10,135 bases of DNA from Lyophyllum atratum (Eukaryota; Basidiomycota; Agaricomycetes; Agaricales; Lyophyllaceae), in the NCBI GenBank assembly GCA_014905825.1, contig JACGCN010000151.1, positions 1-10,135 on the forward strand, in the 5' to 3' direction. Under the pieces are notes generated by a model, which was not told the DNA's origin, did no database searches, and was given only the letters and a program-made list of their open reading frames with translations. The position numbers and the translations under genes were made by a program. How positions within the stretch are numbered: position 1 is the first letter of the stretch; each line of letters opens with the position of its first letter. Of this stretch, positions 7,276-10,135 are shown piece by piece.

Positions 7276-8042
7276 ATGAAGTGCTCCAAGAACCTCTTCC
7301 TGGCCCTTCTCGGTCTCGCTCTTGCGGCTATTGCCATCGCCCTCCCTGTTAAATATGACGTAACCTTTGAGCCTTACGACGAAGAGAATTTCAACGAAAT
7401 TGCTCTCAAGGCTTACAACGAAATGGTTCCCTTCGAGGGCATGTACGACACTCTCATGCTTCCTGAGGGCTTTGAAAACAAGCCTACCGAGTTGCAGGAC
7501 GAGGCCAGCATCGAACTTCGCAAGCAGATCCCCAACGCCTCCATCCCCATCATCGACCCCGGCAAGGACATCGGCTTCCGCTTCAGCCCCTCGTTGAAGG
7601 CCATGGCCAAGTCCGGGATGCCAGACACCAAGGAGTGGACCGTCTGCGAGACTTCCCCCGGCTTCCCATCATGGCAGGGCATCTACCTGAACTTCGAGTA
7701 CCTCCAGAGCATCAAGAACAACTGGTGTTGTGTCGACAAGCCCTCGCCTAATGGATGCCAGCTGTTACATCCCACTTTTTATGATGCTACTGATATCTGC
7801 GCCACGATGCATTCATGTGTCCGCTGCGGATGGGCTGCACTCGCCATTATGGATATCATGATTACCTGTCACAAGGAAAGCAAGGCCGGTGACTACAAGA
7901 GGTACGGTTCTTCTTCACCCCGCGTACCGACTTATTTACTAATATTCTGCAAAACAGGCGGGTCATCAAGTGGGAGAGCGGTGCTGAATCCAAGGTCGAA
8001 GTCAACGTGTATAAGATGAAGACCTTCTTCCACAAGAACTGA
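7276..8042 (+). CDS. Small secreted cysteine-rich protein (one intron)
   Basis: Exon 1 is 7276-7901 and exon 2 is 7958-8042, joined across a 56-base intron (GTACGG donor at 7902, TTTACTAATA branch, AAAACAG acceptor). The product is 236 residues. Without splicing the frame runs into an unrelated Ser-rich tail; splicing gives DYKRRVIKWESGAESKVEV and ends FFHKN. Residues 1-22 are a clear signal peptide with cleavage expected after AIA at 20-22. The mature chain has eight cysteines: C124, C151, C152, C161, C175, C181, C184 and C198, including a WCC and a CxxxxxCxxC group, enough for four disulfides. N87 is a glycosylation sequon. There is no membrane anchor. Codon use is biased to C-ending codons, suggesting high expression. 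Size and cysteine content resemble fungal secreted effector-like proteins, but I recognise no named family and claim no activity. Confidence 0.88.
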
Positions 8043-8260
8043 ACGATCGGAACTCTCACGAAGCACTGAGTGAAAATCTGGTTGCGAAACCTATGGGTAT
8101 TGATTATTGCATCGATTATTTTCTTCTTCACCTGTGTCCTTTACTTGTTTGTTCTTACTAGGGTCAAAGTTTGATTTGTCGCTGGGCGCCTTTTGCGGAG
8201 TGGTTTTTTTCATTATCTGGTAATCTACGAGTATAAATTGAGAGGCTGGAGTTTTGAGAA
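8043..8260. other. 3' flank of the secreted-protein gene
   Basis: AT-rich sequence follows the stop at 8042 (TATTGATTATTGCATCGATTATTTTC near 8099), suitable for a 3' UTR and polyadenylation region. A TATAAAT at 8232-8238 lies just before the doubtful ORF at 8261, too close to its ATG for a normal leader. Confidence 0.35.
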
Positions 8261-8722
8261 ATGCACGGCATCGCCGTCGCAAACCAAAGTAAGGCCACCT
8301 GTGTGTTGTCCGTGGAACGTCATGACGAATCCGGCTATCACCTATTATTTTCAGCACAATTATCAGTCGATGTAACGAAGCTTCGACAAGTACGGTATAT
8401 GAAGGATGATGCACAGCAGTTGGATCGAGGTGAAGTTCCATCTGCGGTAACTGTGGACAAATTAATCGCTATCTTATCCGCCTCCGGCTCCAGTTCAAGT
8501 GGCGTCCACGTGATCCGCGACTCCGTTTTTCCATTGCAGATTTATGTCCATGAAGAGAATGTTTTACGCCACGGGGGGACACCGAAGCAAGAGAAAGATC
8601 CCCAAGCCCCCGGGTGTCAGGTGGGCTTTCTATTTTGTACTTCAGACAGAATCAATAGACACATAAAGGCAGAAAGCTCCGCACAACAAGATGATAACAT
8701 CGTGATCATTCATCGGATTTAA
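8261..8722 (+). CDS. Hypothetical 153-residue protein, weak support
   Basis: A true ATG opens a 153-codon uninterrupted frame. The protein has a balanced composition with a plausible alternation of hydrophobic and polar segments (CVLSVERHDESGYHLLFSAQ; SVFPLQIYVHEENVLR), but no signal peptide, membrane helix or recognised motif. It is convergent with the minus-strand gene whose stop is at 8900. A TATAAAT lies only 23 bases before the ATG, which would leave almost no leader, so promoter support is poor. It could be a small lineage-specific gene, an exon of a larger one, or a chance frame. Confidence 0.35.
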   Translation: MHGIAVANQSKATCVLSVERHDESGYHLLFSAQLSVDVTKLRQVRYMKDDAQQLDRGEVPSAVTVDKLIAILSASGSSSSGVHVIRDSVFPLQIYVHEENVLRHGGTPKQEKDPQAPGCQVGFLFCTSDRINRHIKAESSAQQDDNIVIIHRI

Positions 8723-8899
8723 TACAAGCAATGCTAAAGTACAGTGACGGTCCATCATTGCACGGGATTCCAATAAACCTAAAGCCGCGATAAAACGCAT
8801 AAACTCTTCATACTTCATGACAGAATGTCCATCCTACGGAAAAAAAACCTCGAAACACTGCTTATACTTATACTGAGCCCTTCTCTAGTGACACAGGCG

Positions 8900-9846
8900 C
8901 TAACACATGAACATGACGGCGCCAATGATGATACACACAGCCACCCATATCAGCGCTAGTCTCCGAACCCTTGACGCGTTTCCCTCCGGCCGAGCAAAAC
9001 TGACATTTTCGGATCCATCGTACATTGCGGTGCTTCGCTTCTCGATATGTGGAGACGGCTCCGTTGGACGTTGAGCTGGATCCGCTAGCTCGATGGCGTC
9101 TTCAAGCAGGTTCTCCACACTACTTACCGGCAAAGTAACCTCACCTACCTCTGGCCTGATAGTCCGCCGATCATTCGGAAACGGAATCCCATCCGGGCGC
9201 CACTCCTCTTCCACAATAACCGGTGGGTGAGGCACGTCTCCTGGCTCAGCCCAGTCCGTCGACAAGGTATTCAGTACATCGGGGTCGCACGGCGGAATAC
9301 ACCTGATTTGACCGTTGGCTATCTGGTCGATCTGGGTGAACTTGAGCGGGAAGCGACAGTCCACCTGACCATCGCAAAGCTGTGTGCAATCCTTCTTGGT
9401 AGCATCGCAGGTATCTCGAGCTTTGATAACAGCCGTTGCGAGCTCGGCAAACTTTCGTTGGATGGTGGCGGAGTTGAGGAGCCAGTTGGTGTGCTCTGGG
9501 AAACGTCAGTACTGAGCCAGAATAGGAGTCCAGGAAACCAAACCGTCGTACGGTCCGCCGACGGGATATGACCAGCTATACTCTGGCTGTGCCATCCTAC
9601 GCTCGACAAATGACTGGCCACCTGCGCATCATCAGCGTATGCCCATCCATCGTTATTTCGAAAACTCCTACTTCCGTGTCCGGCATCACTCCCATCACCG
9701 ACTCGCATGCCGATGTCGTTCGGACCGTGAGAGCCATCTGGTGTAGATGGGTCTTCTGGCGATAGAGGTTGGGAGGCTGCCGCATTTCTGCCGGCAATTT
9801 CGGCAAGCACCCGGGACAGGCAGACAAGCATGATGAAGCCACGCAT
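8900..9846 (-). CDS. Single-pass membrane protein with six-cysteine ectodomain segment, spliced
   Basis: The start is the ATG at 9846: residues 1-19 (MRGFIMLVCLSRVLAEIAG) form a signal peptide. The stop at 8900 follows a hydrophobic tail (LALIWVAVCIIIGAVMFMC) preceded by RRxR-type basic residues, so the protein is type I with almost no cytosolic part. Between them lie a polar Gly/Ser/Asp-rich stretch, a helical segment (NSATIQRKFAELATAVIKAR), a cluster of six cysteines (DTCDATKKDCTQLCDGQVDC, then RC.PPC), and a Pro/Glu-rich stalk. Simplest splicing: one 56-base intron at 9551-9496 (GTACGA donor, TACTGAC branch, CCCAG acceptor), 296 residues. Rival: introns 9671-9622 (50 bases) and 9543-9496 (48 bases), 282 residues, which adds an aromatic-rich stretch (PEYSWSYPVGGPYD). 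Both keep the ends intact. Family not recognised; a surface sensor or adhesin is only a guess. Confidence 0.7.
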
Positions 9847-10135
9847 CGTGACGGACGACTGTGAACTTAGTACAAAGGTGAGGAAACGGCGGTGAACCGA
9901 ACCAAATGCCAAAATATGAGTTGAAGGGGGATGGAAAAGACTCTTTGCTGTGATGTGGGTTTGGGGTAAAAGGTTGAGGGAAGGAGACGGGCGATGAGAG
10001 GAAACCACGAGCTACCAAGGCGAGAACCTTAGGTTACCGTTGTAGCACAAGACTAAACGAAACGGAAAGTCCCTTCACGTGGCAGCCACGAGCTATGTCC
10101 CTAGCTAACTTGCCATTTCGATCAAGTGAGGGCGA
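9847..10135 (-). promoter_or_regulatory. Promoter and leader of the minus-strand membrane-protein gene
   Basis: On the minus strand this region is pyrimidine-rich (TTTCCTCTCATCGCCCGTCT and following), as in fungal leaders. A palindromic CACGTG lies at 10076-10081, an E-box-type site bound by fungal bHLH factors in general; whether it acts here is unknown. A 10-base word, CCACGAGCTA, occurs twice, at about 10006 and 10086. No clear TATA box was seen. Confidence 0.45.

Noticed and set aside
8091..8441. 116-codon minus-strand ORF
   Set aside because: It overlaps the plus-strand ORF at 8261 and the 3' flank of the secreted-protein gene, without signals or motifs.
9227..9571. 114-codon plus-strand ORF
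   Set aside because: It is antisense to the well-supported exon 2 of the membrane-protein gene.
1..10135. CRISPR arrays, bacterial operons, rRNA genes, defence systems
   Set aside because: No regularly spaced repeats, no ribosome binding sites or gene clusters on one strand, and no rRNA motifs were seen; the sequence is eukaryotic in every signal examined.

Overview
This window looks like nuclear DNA of a filamentous ascomycete (Pezizomycotina). The evidence is eukaryotic: short introns of about 50 to 57 bases with GTATGT- or GTACGG-type donors, CTAAT or CTGAC branch points and CAG acceptors; pyrimidine-rich leaders ahead of start codons; TATA boxes; signal peptides on single-gene units; and no operons or Shine-Dalgarno sites. 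I cannot name the genus. No gene here is a familiar housekeeping gene, so this is probably a lineage-variable, gene-sparse stretch.

Layout. Positions 1-1028 (minus) hold an open reading frame running off the left edge. It has a helix-turn-helix-like N-terminus and an acidic, Ser/Pro-rich tail with a 23-residue tandem duplication. Positions 1029-2538 are largely non-coding, with one doubtful minus-strand ORF. Positions 2539-3261 (plus) encode a Ser/Thr-rich surface protein with a signal peptide and a hydrophobic C-terminus, preceded by a 21-bp tandem repeat in its leader. Positions 3262-4257 are non-coding apart from a TATA box at 4091. Positions ~4258-5359 (plus) hold a spliced gene for a probable nuclear protein: basic, then acidic and rich in Ser-Pro, ending in a SAP/HeH-like segment.

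Positions 5360-6530 look empty at first sight, but the minus strand carries a 57-codon ORF at 5580-5753 and further coding-like blocks up to about 6300, interrupted by stops: a decayed or heavily spliced gene. Directly upstream of it on the minus strand, 6531-6746 is a tRNA-derived element with exact A and B boxes, two stem-loops and a T5 tract, i.e. a SINE or RNA polymerase III transcript. Positions 7276-8042 (plus) encode a 236-residue secreted protein with eight mature cysteines and one clear intron. Positions 8261-8722 (plus) hold a weakly supported hypothetical gene. Positions 8900-9846 (minus) encode a spliced single-pass membrane protein with signal peptide, six-cysteine segment and C-terminal transmembrane helix; its exon 1/2 boundary has competing solutions.

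The genes show no shared pathway. Three of them enter the secretory route (surface, secreted, membrane) and two look nuclear. This resembles the accessory, fast-evolving part of a fungal genome. The most unusual items are the tRNA-derived element, the hidden minus-strand coding remnant beside it, and the splice ambiguity in the membrane-protein gene.
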